Assembly (NCBI GenBank): GCA_963725085.1
Contig: CAVRXM010000007.1
Location: 1-64,000, forward strand
Origin: VRUE01 sp963725085
GTDB taxonomy: Bacteria; Actinomycetota; Thermoleophilia; Solirubrobacterales; 70-9
Length of the DNA: 64,000 bases
Direction: 5' to 3'
Both the position numbers and the translations under genes were made by a program. Position 1 is the stretch's first letter, and each line of letters begins with the position of its first letter. Shown here one piece after another: positions 7,809-17,254 of the stretch. The notes under the pieces are model-generated. The model was not told the origin of the DNA. It made no database searches and saw only the letters and a program-made list of their open reading frames with translations.

Positions 7809-8606
7809 ATGACCGAGCGGATCGAGATCGATGGTCTGACGCTGGCCTACGAGGACACCGGCGGCGAGGGCCCGGCAGTTCTCTTCCTCCACGGCTTGGG
7901 CGGCTCGGCAAACGCCTGGCTGGCGCAGCTCGAGGCTTGCCGGCAGCGTGGCTGGCGCGGAATCGCCTACGACCAGCGCGGCGCGGGGCGCTCCGACAAG
8001 CCGCCCGGCCCCTACTCGGTCGAACAGTGGGTGCTCGATGCATGCGGGCTGCTCGACGCCCTGAGAGTCGAGCGGGTGGCGATCATCGGGCACTCGGTGG
8101 GGTCAATGATCTCCGCCCACGCAGCAGTGCGCCTCAGAGAGCGGCCCTGGGCCCTAGCAGTGTGCGGCGGTGCGCTGGCCTGGCGCCCGGAGGCGGGTCC
8201 TGTGTTCGAGCGTAGGGTTGAGTTGGCCCGGGCCGGCCGCATGGACGAGATCGCTGCCGGGGTCGCGATCACCGGTCTCTCGGCGCGCTGCCGAGCCGAG
8301 GACCCGAGGCTGCTCGGCTTGATGCAGGAGCTGATTGCTTCCAATGACCACTTGGCCTACGCCGAGTGCTCCGCGGCCACGGCACCTGCGGCGATGCCCG
8401 ACCTCTCGGCGCTGCGCTGCCCACTGCTCGCCTTCTGCGGCTCGGAGGACCCCGTCACACCCCCGGAGGCGGCCAGGCTGATCGCTCAGGCCGCCCCCGA
8501 GGGCCGCACCGGCGTGGTCGAGGGCGCGGCGCACTGGTGCGCGATAGAGGACCCGGGCGCGACGAATGCTGTCCTCTTTGGCTTCCTTGACGAGCTGGCG
8601 CCGTAG
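7809..8606 (+). CDS. Alpha/beta hydrolase
   Basis: A 265-residue alpha/beta-hydrolase-fold enzyme. Visible parts are the oxyanion loop LHGLGGS (about residue 28), the nucleophile elbow GHSVGS with Ser96, the acid Asp214 in GSEDPVTP, and His242 in AAHW. These give a complete catalytic triad and the usual length. The YDQRGAGRSDKP motif and overall layout resemble 3-oxoadipate enol-lactonase and related esterases, but the substrate cannot be fixed. The ATG at 7809 follows a long empty stretch. The next gene starts about 100 bases downstream on the same strand and need not be co-transcribed. Confidence 0.85.
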   Translation: MTERIEIDGLTLAYEDTGGEGPAVLFLHGLGGSANAWLAQLEACRQRGWRGIAYDQRGAGRSDKPPGPYSVEQWVLDACGLLDALRVERVAIIGHSVGSMISAHAAVRLRERPWALAVCGGALAWRPEAGPVFERRVELARAGRMDEIAAGVAITGLSARCRAEDPRLLGLMQELIASNDHLAYAECSAATAPAAMPDLSALRCPLLAFCGSEDPVTPPEAARLIAQAAPEGRTGVVEGAAHWCAIEDPGATNAVLFGFLDELAP

Positions 8607-8712
8607 CGTTGGAAGCCCCTGCCGCTCAGGCAGCATGCTATTCCCGGTGGCTCGAATACAAGCGAACGTTCTACCCCGACGGCGTCTTCTGCTCGCTGCT
8701 GCTTCCGTGACG

Positions 8713-9480
8713 ATGCATCGGGCTGGCCACCGTCTGAGCAGCACTGGCAAGGTGGGGGTTGCGCTGGCCTTGATGGCGATCGCCTTCGGGAGCCGCGGCG
8801 TCGAATCGGCGAGCTCATCGAACGGAAGCGGCGGCACCCCGGTCGGCGCCCGCGAGGTAATCGGTTGCACCTCCGGGGGTGCAGTCGACGTCGCCCACGG
8901 GTCCCGCGGCCGACGAATTGTCGCGCTGACCTTCGATGATGGGCCCAGCCTCAGTTTCACTCCGAGCATCCTCGCGATCCTCGATCGCCTTCATGTGAGG
9001 GGAACCTTTTTCGAGGAGGGGCGCCACGTCACCAACCGAGAAGCGCTGATGCGTCGGATCCTTGCCAGCGGGGACGAGATCGCCAACCACTCCTTCGACC
9101 ACCCGCGATATCCCGGCTACACGGAACTTGCGACCACAAACCGGCTAATCCGTGACGCCACCGGGTTCACTCCGTGCCTCTTCAGGCCGCCATATGGGCT
9201 GATCGACGCGAAGGTCGAGGCCGCGGCGCGGCGCAACGGGCTTGAGACCGTCCTCTGGGACGTTGACTCGGGAGACGAGAAACACCCCGGAATAGCCGCG
9301 ATTCGCAACAACGTTCTCGACCTGTCTGAACCGGGGTCGATCATCCTCATGCACGACGGCGGCCACCACCCTCAGACCGTTACAGCCCTGCCGCTCATCA
9401 TTCGGGGCCTGCGCGCCCGAGGATTCCAGTTTGGGACGGTCACCGAAATCCTGGGCGGCCACTTCATCTACACAGAGTGA
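8713..9480 (+). CDS. Polysaccharide deacetylase (NodB homology domain), membrane-anchored or secreted
   Basis: A carbohydrate esterase family 4 protein of 255 residues from this start, predicted to remove N-acetyl groups from cell-wall or extracellular glycans. NodB motifs are all present: TFDDGP with Asp75-Asp76 (motif 1), HSFDH with His126 and His130 as metal ligands (motif 2), RPPYG at 158-162 (motif 3), DVDSGD (motif 4) and LMHDGG with His214 (motif 5). A hydrophobic segment at residues 13-25 before the catalytic domain looks like a signal peptide or N-terminal anchor. The frame is open upstream to 8566, overlapping the previous gene. ATG 8713 puts the hydrophobic segment near the N-terminus and avoids the overlap; ATG 8635 is an alternative. 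Confidence 0.85.
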   Translation: MHRAGHRLSSTGKVGVALALMAIAFGSRGVESASSSNGSGGTPVGAREVIGCTSGGAVDVAHGSRGRRIVALTFDDGPSLSFTPSILAILDRLHVRGTFFEEGRHVTNREALMRRILASGDEIANHSFDHPRYPGYTELATTNRLIRDATGFTPCLFRPPYGLIDAKVEAAARRNGLETVLWDVDSGDEKHPGIAAIRNNVLDLSEPGSIILMHDGGHHPQTVTALPLIIRGLRARGFQFGTVTEILGGHFIYTE

Positions 9481-9831
9481 TCACCTGCGTCAGCGCCAGT
9501 CCTATTGCGACCCAGGCCTTTAGACCCAGCCGCGTCCAGAGGCCTATAGAGCCCGTAGCTGTTTCTTCAACCCAGCGTGCGAGGTCGCGTCGCTGGAGGA
9601 CGGCGATCGGGCGGGCGAACCTCGATGGCAGCGGCAGCGAACCCAACTGAGCTACCGCCCCCGGCAGGCCTCGATTATCCATGCGACCAACGCCGGCGCA
9701 GTCCGATTCCGGGCTTTGTTCGTTCGTGCGGGTTCGCGGGACGCCTGATCGATGGCCCGGGGGCATTGTGGGGCAGGGCCTGGATCAGACTCGACTGGTG
9801 TTTCATTGCTCGCACGTGCCAAGCTCTACTC
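9481..9831. other. Intergenic region
   Basis: About 350 bases between the deacetylase and the secreted protein gene. Several frames are open but none shows domain-like sequence. It probably contains the promoter of the downstream gene; I could not identify convincing -35/-10 boxes. Confidence 0.4.
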
Positions 9832-11490
9832 GTGAGCCGTCTCGTCCAGGTCTCTGTGCCGGCTGTTTTCGTGGCGCTCGCTGCCGCGCTGGCACTGAGC
9901 GTCGGGGCGGCGCCGGCGAGCGCGGCGGGGCCGCAGCTGATCGGGCAGATCGCCTCCAGCAACGAACCGGAAGGTCGCTGCTCATGCACCCGATTCGAGC
10001 GCACCAGCTCCGGCCCGCCCAGCAGCAGCTACGCCTTCCCCTTCAGCGGGGTGCTGACCAAGTTCAGAATGCGGATCGGCGAAAAAACCGAACCGACGGA
10101 CTGGGTCCAGGCGCGGACCTTCAGGACCCCTGGCCCGTCGACCGCGAGCGTGATCAGCGAGGGGTCGGAACACCTAATCGACGGCCTGCCCCTGGCGCAG
10201 CCGAGCACCTTCTTCGATCGCATCCCCGCCACCGCCGGCGACCTGCTCGGAGCCCGCTTCGCCATCAACGCGTTCATCGAAGAGACTCCGGAAGTCTTCG
10301 CGACGAGCTCGGTCGAAGATGCGGTGAGCAACGGCACCGTGACGCCCAACCCGCTCCTCGGAAACTCGTTCACGACCGAAGCAACGACCAAAAAGCGCGT
10401 CAACATTCAGGCCGTGCTCGAGCCCGACGAAGACGGTGACGCCTACGGCGACACCTCCCAGGACCTTTGCCCCGCCTCGCCGATCGCGACCTCAGCCTGC
10501 TCGGGGACGCTCCTCGGCAGTGACCTGCAGGGGGGACGTTCGACTCCACCACTAGGCTGCGGCGGCGGCGGCTGCATGCGGATCCAGAAGACGGTTGGCG
10601 GCGTCTCTACCGCGGCGCCGTTCGACGGCGTCGTCGTCCGTTGGCGGGTGCTGGATGGAGACGCGGGCGACTACCGCGCTCGCGTCGTAGCTCCCAACCC
10701 TGCGGCCGGCGGCGGTGAATTCAGCGCGTATTCGGTCCTGCATTCGAGCACGATCGGGAGCGTGACGGCTCCCGCTCAGCCGCTTTTCTCGCAGATCTCC
10801 ACATTCCAGACCCGGCTGCCCATACCGGCCGGGGCCTACGTCGGCCTGACGGTGCCGAGCCTCCGCGACCAGGGCTTCCAGGTGAGCGGCGGCTCGGCGA
10901 CGTACACCCAAACGAATGATGGCGCCGATGGGATCACTGTGACGGGGCTCACCCATAACGGCACCTTCCTTTACGACGCCGACATCGAGCCCGATGCGGA
11001 CCACGATGGCTATGGCGACATCACCCAGGACGCCTGTCCCACCGATGCGTCCACGCAGGGGACCTGCTCGCCGGCCGGCGGCGGAGGCTCGAGAAGCTCG
11101 ATGCCGTCGATCGCCGATTTCCATGCGACGCCGAAGGCATTCAGGGTCAAGGCCGGAGGCGCGGTCGTCTCGCAACATGCGGTCCACGCCGGGACCACGC
11201 TGCGGCTTACGCTGTCGGAAGTCGCAACGGTTGCCTTCACGGTGACGGCGAGCCGTTCCTGTAAGCACCTGAAGGGTGGTGGGCGCTGCGCCCACCACCG
11301 CGCGACCAGTGCCTTCAAGCGACAACTGGGCAAGGGCAGGAACGCGATCCTCTACTCGGGCCGATACGGGAAGCCCGGCAAGAAGCCACAGAGCCTCAAG
11401 CCCGGCGCCTACCTGGTGACCGCGGTCGCGACCAACGCCGCGGGTGACGCGGGCCCGCCGGCGCAGACGTCGTTTCGCGTTGTTCCCTAG
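9832..11490 (+). CDS. Secreted protein with two thrombospondin-type-3-like calcium repeats
   Basis: About 552 residues from GTG 9832, chosen because it places a clean signal peptide at the N-terminus (SRLVQVSVPAVFVALAAALA, cleavage near ASAAG). The frame is open further upstream but without signal-like sequence. Two similar extracellular modules follow, each ending in an Asp-rich, calcium-binding-type repeat: DEDGDAYGDTSQDLCP at about residue 200 and DADHDGYGDITQDACP at about 390. The C-terminal 130 residues (KAFRVKAGGAVV, LRLTLSEVATVAFTVT, SLKPGAYLVTAVATNAAG) form an Ig-like domain seen at the ends of many Thermoleophilia surface proteins. The role is unknown; surface adhesion or a structural role is an inference. 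Confidence 0.75.
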   Translation: MSRLVQVSVPAVFVALAAALALSVGAAPASAAGPQLIGQIASSNEPEGRCSCTRFERTSSGPPSSSYAFPFSGVLTKFRMRIGEKTEPTDWVQARTFRTPGPSTASVISEGSEHLIDGLPLAQPSTFFDRIPATAGDLLGARFAINAFIEETPEVFATSSVEDAVSNGTVTPNPLLGNSFTTEATTKKRVNIQAVLEPDEDGDAYGDTSQDLCPASPIATSACSGTLLGSDLQGGRSTPPLGCGGGGCMRIQKTVGGVSTAAPFDGVVVRWRVLDGDAGDYRARVVAPNPAAGGGEFSAYSVLHSSTIGSVTAPAQPLFSQISTFQTRLPIPAGAYVGLTVPSLRDQGFQVSGGSATYTQTNDGADGITVTGLTHNGTFLYDADIEPDADHDGYGDITQDACPTDASTQGTCSPAGGGGSRSSMPSIADFHATPKAFRVKAGGAVVSQHAVHAGTTLRLTLSEVATVAFTVTASRSCKHLKGGGRCAHHRATSAFKRQLGKGRNAILYSGRYGKPGKKPQSLKPGAYLVTAVATNAAGDAGPPAQTSFRVVP

Positions 11491-11599
11491 TCGTCGTGTC
11501 ATTACTGCGAATGGCGGGCGAAGCTCTAGGGGAGAGGGGCTGCCGTTTACAGGGCGGGGCTGAAGGGACCTCAGCTGGGATCGTGCCCGTATAAGGGGT

Positions 11600-12436
11600 A
11601 TGAAGCACACCGCAGTTGCGGTCATCCCCCTTCTTTCGCTCGCTCTGTTCCTGTCGGCCTGCGGCGGCTCAAGCGAGCCGCCGCCGGTACGGGCTGAAGT
11701 CACGGTGCGGCCGGGCTCGTGGGGTCGGGAGATTGCTCTCTCGAGCCTACGCGACAAGATCCTGCGCGGTGTCGCCGCCGACTACAAGGCGGGGACCGGC
11801 GTCGGCCCCCGCCGGTTTGGCCTCTGCCTCCGCCTCGGCCTGCGTCGTGCGTTGACCGGGGCCCGGCTGGAGAGCCTCGCTGCCGTCTATCGGCGGCCTT
11901 CGGGCAGGCAGTTCGTCGCGCAGGCACTGAATCGGCTCGCGGCGCCGGTCGGCGACAGCTGCGGCGGCAGGCAGTTCGTGCCGGAGATGATCGCCGCCTC
12001 CACCGGGTTCGCGAAGGTGGACCTGAGCGAACTGCGGGTTCGTCGCCCGGGCATCGTCTACGGCCCCTATATGGGGGTGTCTTGTCCGCGAGCCAACTCG
12101 ACCGGCTGCGACAGGGTGGGCTTCGACTTGGTGCTGCGCCGTCGGGCGGTTGCGGTAGCAGCATCGGTCGTCGGCCACTCGATCCATCTGATCAGCCCGG
12201 GGCCGGTGCCCCACAACGCGGGCGCCGACGGCCGGGACTGGGGTGGCTACTTTGACGACGTCGGGTTGAGCCATAAGGGCAGCCCGTTCCGGATCCCGGC
12301 CAACGGCCGGGCGCGAGGAGTCTGGGCCGGGCAGCCGGCTGTGTACCTGCCGGTGCGTGTGGTCGCGACCTACCCGGACGGCCGTCGCGTTGCCTTCGTC
12401 TTCCCCCGCGTCTTCCTCAGCCCGGGGTTTGGCTAG
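11600..12436 (+). CDS. Lipoprotein of unknown function
   Basis: A 278-residue protein with a classic lipoprotein signal: MKHTAVAVIPLL then lipobox LSAC, so the mature protein would be tethered to the outer face of the membrane through Cys21. The mature part has several Cys (CLRLGLRR, DSCGG, VSCPRANSTGCDR) that could pair, and no enzymatic motif I recognise. The ATG is about 100 bases after the preceding stop on the same strand. Similar orphan lipoproteins occur in Thermoleophilia, but I cannot name a family. Confidence 0.7.
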   Translation: MKHTAVAVIPLLSLALFLSACGGSSEPPPVRAEVTVRPGSWGREIALSSLRDKILRGVAADYKAGTGVGPRRFGLCLRLGLRRALTGARLESLAAVYRRPSGRQFVAQALNRLAAPVGDSCGGRQFVPEMIAASTGFAKVDLSELRVRRPGIVYGPYMGVSCPRANSTGCDRVGFDLVLRRRAVAVAASVVGHSIHLISPGPVPHNAGADGRDWGGYFDDVGLSHKGSPFRIPANGRARGVWAGQPAVYLPVRVVATYPDGRRVAFVFPRVFLSPGFG

Positions 12437-12544
12437 ATGCCCGCCAGTCCCACCAACTCTTGTGACGCATCAAACCTGCCGCGAAAGTGCAAAGGTTTCA
12501 TAGGTTCTGCGCTGGCTTGTTGACCCTCCGGATCGGAAGGGGAA

Positions 12545-13525
12545 ATGGGAAATAGGGCTATTCGGGTACGGACGGGGTTCGCATTGGCCGCCGCCGTGGC
12601 ACTTGTGGTCGGCATCGCTGCCTGCGGGGGTGGCGGCGGCTCACCGACGGTTTCCGGGGTCCAAGGCAATCTCTTGATCCAGTCGAACCCGGCCAATGGG
12701 AAGACGACGATCACGGTTGGCTCGAAGAACTTCACCGAGTCGGTCATCCTGGGTCAGATCTACGCCCAGGCCATAAGGACCGCTGGCTACAACGTGAAGA
12801 CCAAGCTCAACCTGGGCTCAGAGACGGTGGCCCTGAAGGCGATCAAGGTTGGCCAGATCAGCGGCTACCCCGAGTACACGTCCACTGCACTCGGCTCGTT
12901 CTTCCAGGTCCCCGCGAACAAGATCCCGTCCGATGCCTCCCAGGCCTACAACGAGGCGAAGGCCGACCTGGCCAAGGAGGGGATCGTGGCCTATGCACCG
13001 ACCCCGTTCGCGGACTCGAACGCCGTCGGAACTCTCACAACCACAGCCGAGAGGCTGGGCCTGAAGGACGTTTCGGATCTAACTGGAAAGTCGCAGAAAC
13101 TTGTTCTCGCCGGGTCCCCCGAGTGCCGCAGGCGGATCGACTGCCTTGCGGGCCTCGAGAAGAACTACGGCCTAAGGTTCAAGCAGTTCAAGCCGGTAGC
13201 CATCGGCCGGCGCTACACGGTGCTTGACAAGGGTGACGCGGACCTCTCGATCCTGTTCACGAGTGACGCCCAGCTCGCGCGCTCGACCCGGTACACGATC
13301 CTGAACGACGACAAGGGCCTGATCCCGGCCGGCAACGCGATCTTCATCGTCTCGAAGAAGGTCGCCGACCAAGCGGGCCCAGACTTGGGCGCAACGATCG
13401 AAAAGGTTCAGAGCAACATGACGATCCCGGTCATCCAGGAGCTGAATTCCCGGGTCGAAATCGACAAGCAGGACCCGGCCGCGGCCGCCCATGAGTATCT
13501 GAAGGAATTGGGCTATGTCCGGTAA
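12545..13525 (+). CDS. ABC transporter substrate-binding lipoprotein, glycine betaine/choline type (OpuAC/OsmF-like)
   Basis: A 326-residue periplasmic-type binding protein for quaternary amines such as glycine betaine or choline. The N-terminus is a lipoprotein signal ending AACGGG. The domain begins with ITVGSKNFTESVILGQIYAQ, the hallmark of the OpuAC/OsmF/ProX-2 group, followed by GQISGYPEYTSTAL and TPFADSNAVGTL. Full family length. No permease or ATPase gene lies nearby, so it is an orphan or works with a transporter encoded elsewhere. A Cys pair in SPECRRRIDC may be a disulfide. Confidence 0.85.
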   Translation: MGNRAIRVRTGFALAAAVALVVGIAACGGGGGSPTVSGVQGNLLIQSNPANGKTTITVGSKNFTESVILGQIYAQAIRTAGYNVKTKLNLGSETVALKAIKVGQISGYPEYTSTALGSFFQVPANKIPSDASQAYNEAKADLAKEGIVAYAPTPFADSNAVGTLTTTAERLGLKDVSDLTGKSQKLVLAGSPECRRRIDCLAGLEKNYGLRFKQFKPVAIGRRYTVLDKGDADLSILFTSDAQLARSTRYTILNDDKGLIPAGNAIFIVSKKVADQAGPDLGATIEKVQSNMTIPVIQELNSRVEIDKQDPAAAAHEYLKELGYVR

Positions 13526-13733
13526 CGCGCCCCAAGTTATTTCCACCGCTGCGTTTTGCAGCTTCAAGGCATGTGGGATAGGCTCGAACGCCAGGATCCC
13601 TTTCGCTCCCGCTTGTGGCCCCGAGGAGCGTGGATGAAGCGAAACGTCCGGTCCGGATCCGGAATCGAGTGAAGCCCAGGCCTCGGCGAATGAGGCAGTA
13701 GCGGCAGACCAAGGCCTCAACGTCGCTGCTCGG

Positions 13734-15950
13734 ATGGGGCGATGGAGCGCCCAGCATCGCAAGACCGCGATCTGGGGCTGGCTTGCGTTCGTGATCATCG
13801 CCTTCATGGTCGGGGGCGCGGTCGGGGCAAAGACGCTTGACAACGCCCAGCTCGGAGTCGGCGAGTCGGGACGCGCAGAGCGCACGGTCGAAGCCGCGTT
13901 TCCGAAGAACGCCGACGAGATGGTGCTGGTGCAGAGCACCACGGAAAACGACGACAGCCTGCCCTTCCGCGCCGCGGTCGGCGACGCGCAATTCCGCCTC
14001 TCGCAGTTGCCGTACGTCTACGCGATCGAGAGCCCCTACGAAGCTGCCAACCGCTCACAGATCTCTGCGGATGGCCACTCCGCGCTGACCCGCTTCAAGA
14101 TCGCCGGCGACCAGAGCACGGCAAAGAAGCGCGCCGATGCGACCCTGCGGGCCGTCGAAGCCGCGCAGGCTGCCCATCCGCAGTTGACGATCGGAGAGTT
14201 CGGCGAAGCGAGCTCGGACAACCAGGTGAGCGCCGCGATCAGCGAAGACTTCAAGACGGCACTGGTGACCTCGCTGCCGGTCACGTTGCTGATTCTCCTG
14301 GTCGCCTTCGGTGCCCTGGTGGCAGCCGGCGTGCCTTTGCTGCTTGGCCTGACTTCGGTGCTGGCGACGATCGGCCTGATCGGCGTGATCAGCCATATCA
14401 GTGGAGTCGACGAATCCATCAACGAGGTGATTCTGCTGATCGGCCTTGCGGTCGGCGTCGACTATTCGATGTTCTACCTGCGTCGCGAGCGCGAGGAGCG
14501 CGAATCGGGGCGAAGCGAGGGGGCCTCTCTGGCGGCCGCAGCCGCGACCTCGGGTCGTGCGGTGATGGTCTCTGGATTCACGGTGATGATCGCAATGGCG
14601 GGCATGTACCTCGCCGGAGCGCCCACCTTCCAGTCGTTTGCCACCGGCACGATCCTCGTCGTCGCCGTCGCCGTGGTTGGGTCGCTCACTGTCCTCCCTG
14701 CAGTCCTTGCCTGGCTTGGAGACCGGGTGGAGAAGGGGCGGATCCCGTATCTCTCGAGGAGGAGAAGGTGGAACGTCGGCGAGAGCGGAGCGTGGTCGCG
14801 AATCCTGAATCCGGCTCTCCGCCATCCAGTCATCGCCGTCGTCCTCGCCGGCGGGGGGCTGGTGTTCTTGGCAATCCCAGCGTTCAGCCTCCACACGGCG
14901 ACGCCGGGCGTCCAGACCCTGCCGCAGGACCTCGGGGTGATCAAGACCTACAACCGCATCCAAGCGTCCTTCCCCGGTGGGCCGATCCCAGCCCAGGTTG
15001 TGGTCCATGCCAACGACGTGAAGTCGCTGCAGGTGGTTGGAGCGATCAACGATCTACGCGCTCGGGCGACTGCTAGCCCGGACTTCAAGCAGCCGATCAC
15101 GACAACCGTGAGCCCCGATCACACGGTCGAGGTAGTCGAAATCCCCGTTGCCGGCGACGGCACCGACTCCCAATCGACCGCGGCCCTGGCGAAGCTGCGC
15201 GACACCCTGATTCCGGCAACCATCGGAAGAGTCCCGAGGGCGACGGCTGACGTCAGCGGCTATACCGCCAGCTCCACTGACTTCAACGACACGATGAAGT
15301 CACACGCGCCACTGGTCTTCGTCTTCGTCCTCTCGGCGGCCTTCCTGCTCCTGTTGTTCACGTTCCGCTCGCTCGTGATTCCAGTCACGGCGATCATCCT
15401 CAACCTGCTCTCAGTCGGTGCCGCCTACGGGGTGCTGGTCTGGATCTTCCAGGAGGGCCATCTGGAGTCGCTGCTGGGCTTCAAGTCGGACGGCGCGATC
15501 GTCTCCTGGATGCCGCTGTTCATGTTCGTGGTGCTGTTCGGCCTCTCGATGGACTACCACGTGTTCATCCTGACTCGAATCCGCGAGGGCTTTGACCGCG
15601 GCAGGCCGACCGTGGACGCGGTCTCCCACGGGATCAAGACGACAGCCGGTGTCGTGACCAGCGCCGCGGTGGTGATGATCGCGGTGTTCGCGATCTTCGC
15701 CACACTGTCGCTCCTCATCTTCAAGCAGTTGGGTGTCGGCCTCGCGGTAGCGGTGCTGATCGACGCGACCATCATTCGCGGCGTCCTGCTGCCGGCGACG
15801 ATGAAGCTGCTCGGGGATTGGAACTGGTATCTGCCGAGGTGGCTCGAGTGGTTGCCGAGAGTTGGGCCTGGGGCTGGCTCATACCCGCCGGCGGGTGAGG
15901 AATCTGATGTCCCAGCCGCCGCCATCAAGCATCCGGCAACGCGGCCCTAG
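13734..15950 (+). CDS. MMPL/RND family transporter
   Basis: A 738-residue inner-membrane exporter of the MMPL branch of the RND superfamily, which in actinobacteria moves lipids or drugs across the membrane using the proton gradient. It shows the doubled RND layout: one TM helix near residues 13-32, a soluble loop, a five-helix block (about 170-330) with GLAVGVDYSMFYLRREREE, a second TM near 370, a second soluble loop, and a final block (about 520-700) with FGLSMDYHVFILTRIREG. The GVDYSMF and LSMDYHVF segments carry the conserved Asp-Tyr pairs thought to relay protons. The ATG at 13734 gives a short basic N-terminus before the first helix. It stands alone, so its cargo is unknown. Confidence 0.9.
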   Translation: MGRWSAQHRKTAIWGWLAFVIIAFMVGGAVGAKTLDNAQLGVGESGRAERTVEAAFPKNADEMVLVQSTTENDDSLPFRAAVGDAQFRLSQLPYVYAIESPYEAANRSQISADGHSALTRFKIAGDQSTAKKRADATLRAVEAAQAAHPQLTIGEFGEASSDNQVSAAISEDFKTALVTSLPVTLLILLVAFGALVAAGVPLLLGLTSVLATIGLIGVISHISGVDESINEVILLIGLAVGVDYSMFYLRREREERESGRSEGASLAAAAATSGRAVMVSGFTVMIAMAGMYLAGAPTFQSFATGTILVVAVAVVGSLTVLPAVLAWLGDRVEKGRIPYLSRRRRWNVGESGAWSRILNPALRHPVIAVVLAGGGLVFLAIPAFSLHTATPGVQTLPQDLGVIKTYNRIQASFPGGPIPAQVVVHANDVKSLQVVGAINDLRARATASPDFKQPITTTVSPDHTVEVVEIPVAGDGTDSQSTAALAKLRDTLIPATIGRVPRATADVSGYTASSTDFNDTMKSHAPLVFVFVLSAAFLLLLFTFRSLVIPVTAIILNLLSVGAAYGVLVWIFQEGHLESLLGFKSDGAIVSWMPLFMFVVLFGLSMDYHVFILTRIREGFDRGRPTVDAVSHGIKTTAGVVTSAAVVMIAVFAIFATLSLLIFKQLGVGLAVAVLIDATIIRGVLLPATMKLLGDWNWYLPRWLEWLPRVGPGAGSYPPAGEESDVPAAAIKHPATRP

Positions 15951-16203
15951 GGCCACTGCATCCGAGGCTCCAGCGGAGGCTCGCCACCAGGATGGTGGAA
16001 CTTCGCGGCTTGACCGAGCTGGCGTACTGTCACCTGGGCAGCGCCCGCGCAACGATCGGGGTGCCTAATGTAAGACGTCGCTGATGGAGAGCGACCCGAG
16101 TGGTGCCATCCGGCGGCCGATACTGTGGCGATCGGCCGCCGAGCCTCTGCTCGGATCCTGGCGAGGCTGAGCAGCGACGAGAGGTAAGGAGGTAGTCGGA
16201 GGG

Positions 16204-16977
16204 ATGATTCAGGTAGAGGTGACGATCAGAGGCGACGTCCCGGTTGAGGCGCGCGAGCACGCGGAGGAGAAGGTCGGGGCGCTGGACCGATTCGTCGACA
16301 TCCCAGTCCTCGGTGCTCGAGTGGTCCTCGTCCAGGAACCCAACCCGCGGATCGAACGCTCCGCCCGGGCCGAGGGCGAGATCGACCTGAATGGCCCGAT
16401 GATCCGGGCGAAGGTCGCCGACCTCGACCCGGTCGCGGCGGTTGACAGCCTCACTCAGCGGCTCGAGCGGCAACTGCGGAACTTCGTCGACCGTCGCACC
16501 GACCAGGCCCGCCGTCCGACCGAGCGCAAGGCGGGCGAGTGGCGGCATTCCAGCTCTGCCACCGACCGTCCTGACTACTTCCCGCGAGCGCCGGAGGAGC
16601 GGAAGATAGTCCGCCGCAAGACCTTCGCCACCGACCCGCTCACCCCCGCCGAGGCCGCCGAGGAGATGGAGTTCCTCGATCACGACTTCTACCTGTTCAT
16701 CGAGCGCGAGACCGGCGCCGACGCCGTCGCGTACCACCGCGACGACGGCCGACTCGGCGTTATCGGACCGAGCGGGATCGGCTGGTCGGGCGAAAGCGCT
16801 GGGATCGTCTACGAGGAGAGCCGGATGAGCGGGGCGACCAGACTCGAGGACGCGGTAGCGGAGATGGACATCCTCAACCATCGGTTCATGTACTTCACCG
16901 ATGCCGCGAGCGGCTGCGGCAACGTGATCTACATGCGCTACGACGGCCACTACGGCCTAATCGAGTCAGCCCGGTAG
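16204..16977 (+). CDS. hpf: Ribosome hibernation promoting factor family protein with two C-terminal domains
   Basis: A 257-residue relative of long-form HPF/RaiA, which binds the small ribosomal subunit in stationary phase and dimerises ribosomes through its C-terminal domain. Residues 1 to about 105 form the S30AE N-terminal domain (IQVEVTIRGDVPVEAREHAEEK). Normal long HPF has one dimerisation domain; here two follow in tandem, IVRRKTFATDPLTPAEAAEEMEF (about 140-195) and a second beginning GIVYEESRMSGATRLEDAVAEM (about 200-255). Each ends in a similar strand (YHRDDGRLGVIGP, MRYDGHYGLIES). AAGGAGG at about 16187 is a good ribosome-binding site for the ATG. The following UspA gene fits a stress or dormancy context. 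Confidence 0.85.
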   Translation: MIQVEVTIRGDVPVEAREHAEEKVGALDRFVDIPVLGARVVLVQEPNPRIERSARAEGEIDLNGPMIRAKVADLDPVAAVDSLTQRLERQLRNFVDRRTDQARRPTERKAGEWRHSSSATDRPDYFPRAPEERKIVRRKTFATDPLTPAEAAEEMEFLDHDFYLFIERETGADAVAYHRDDGRLGVIGPSGIGWSGESAGIVYEESRMSGATRLEDAVAEMDILNHRFMYFTDAASGCGNVIYMRYDGHYGLIESAR

Positions 16978-17254
16978 CCGGCAGGGGCAGGAGGTTCGTC
17001 GGGGTCAGCCTCCGATCAGGCGGTGTGCCGCCGGGAGCGGCTGTGGGGATGCTCGGCCTGCCCGATTCGGGCTCCTAGCTGAGCCGCCAGCCCCCGAGGT
17101 CGTTGTGGCTGAGCTTCGGCGATCTGGCCGGCCGAAGTGCGCCATGAGATCGCCCGCCCCACAAGGCTTGAACTCGACCAAGTACCAACCGTGCGAATTT
17201 GGGCGGTAAGGTGGAACCTGCTGAAATCTGAGGACCTACCAGGGAGAGGCAAAA

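Noticed and set aside
9681..10439. 252-codon frame within the secreted-protein gene
   Set aside because: Shadow frame, very Arg- and Gln-rich; the in-frame reading has a signal peptide and calcium-binding motifs.
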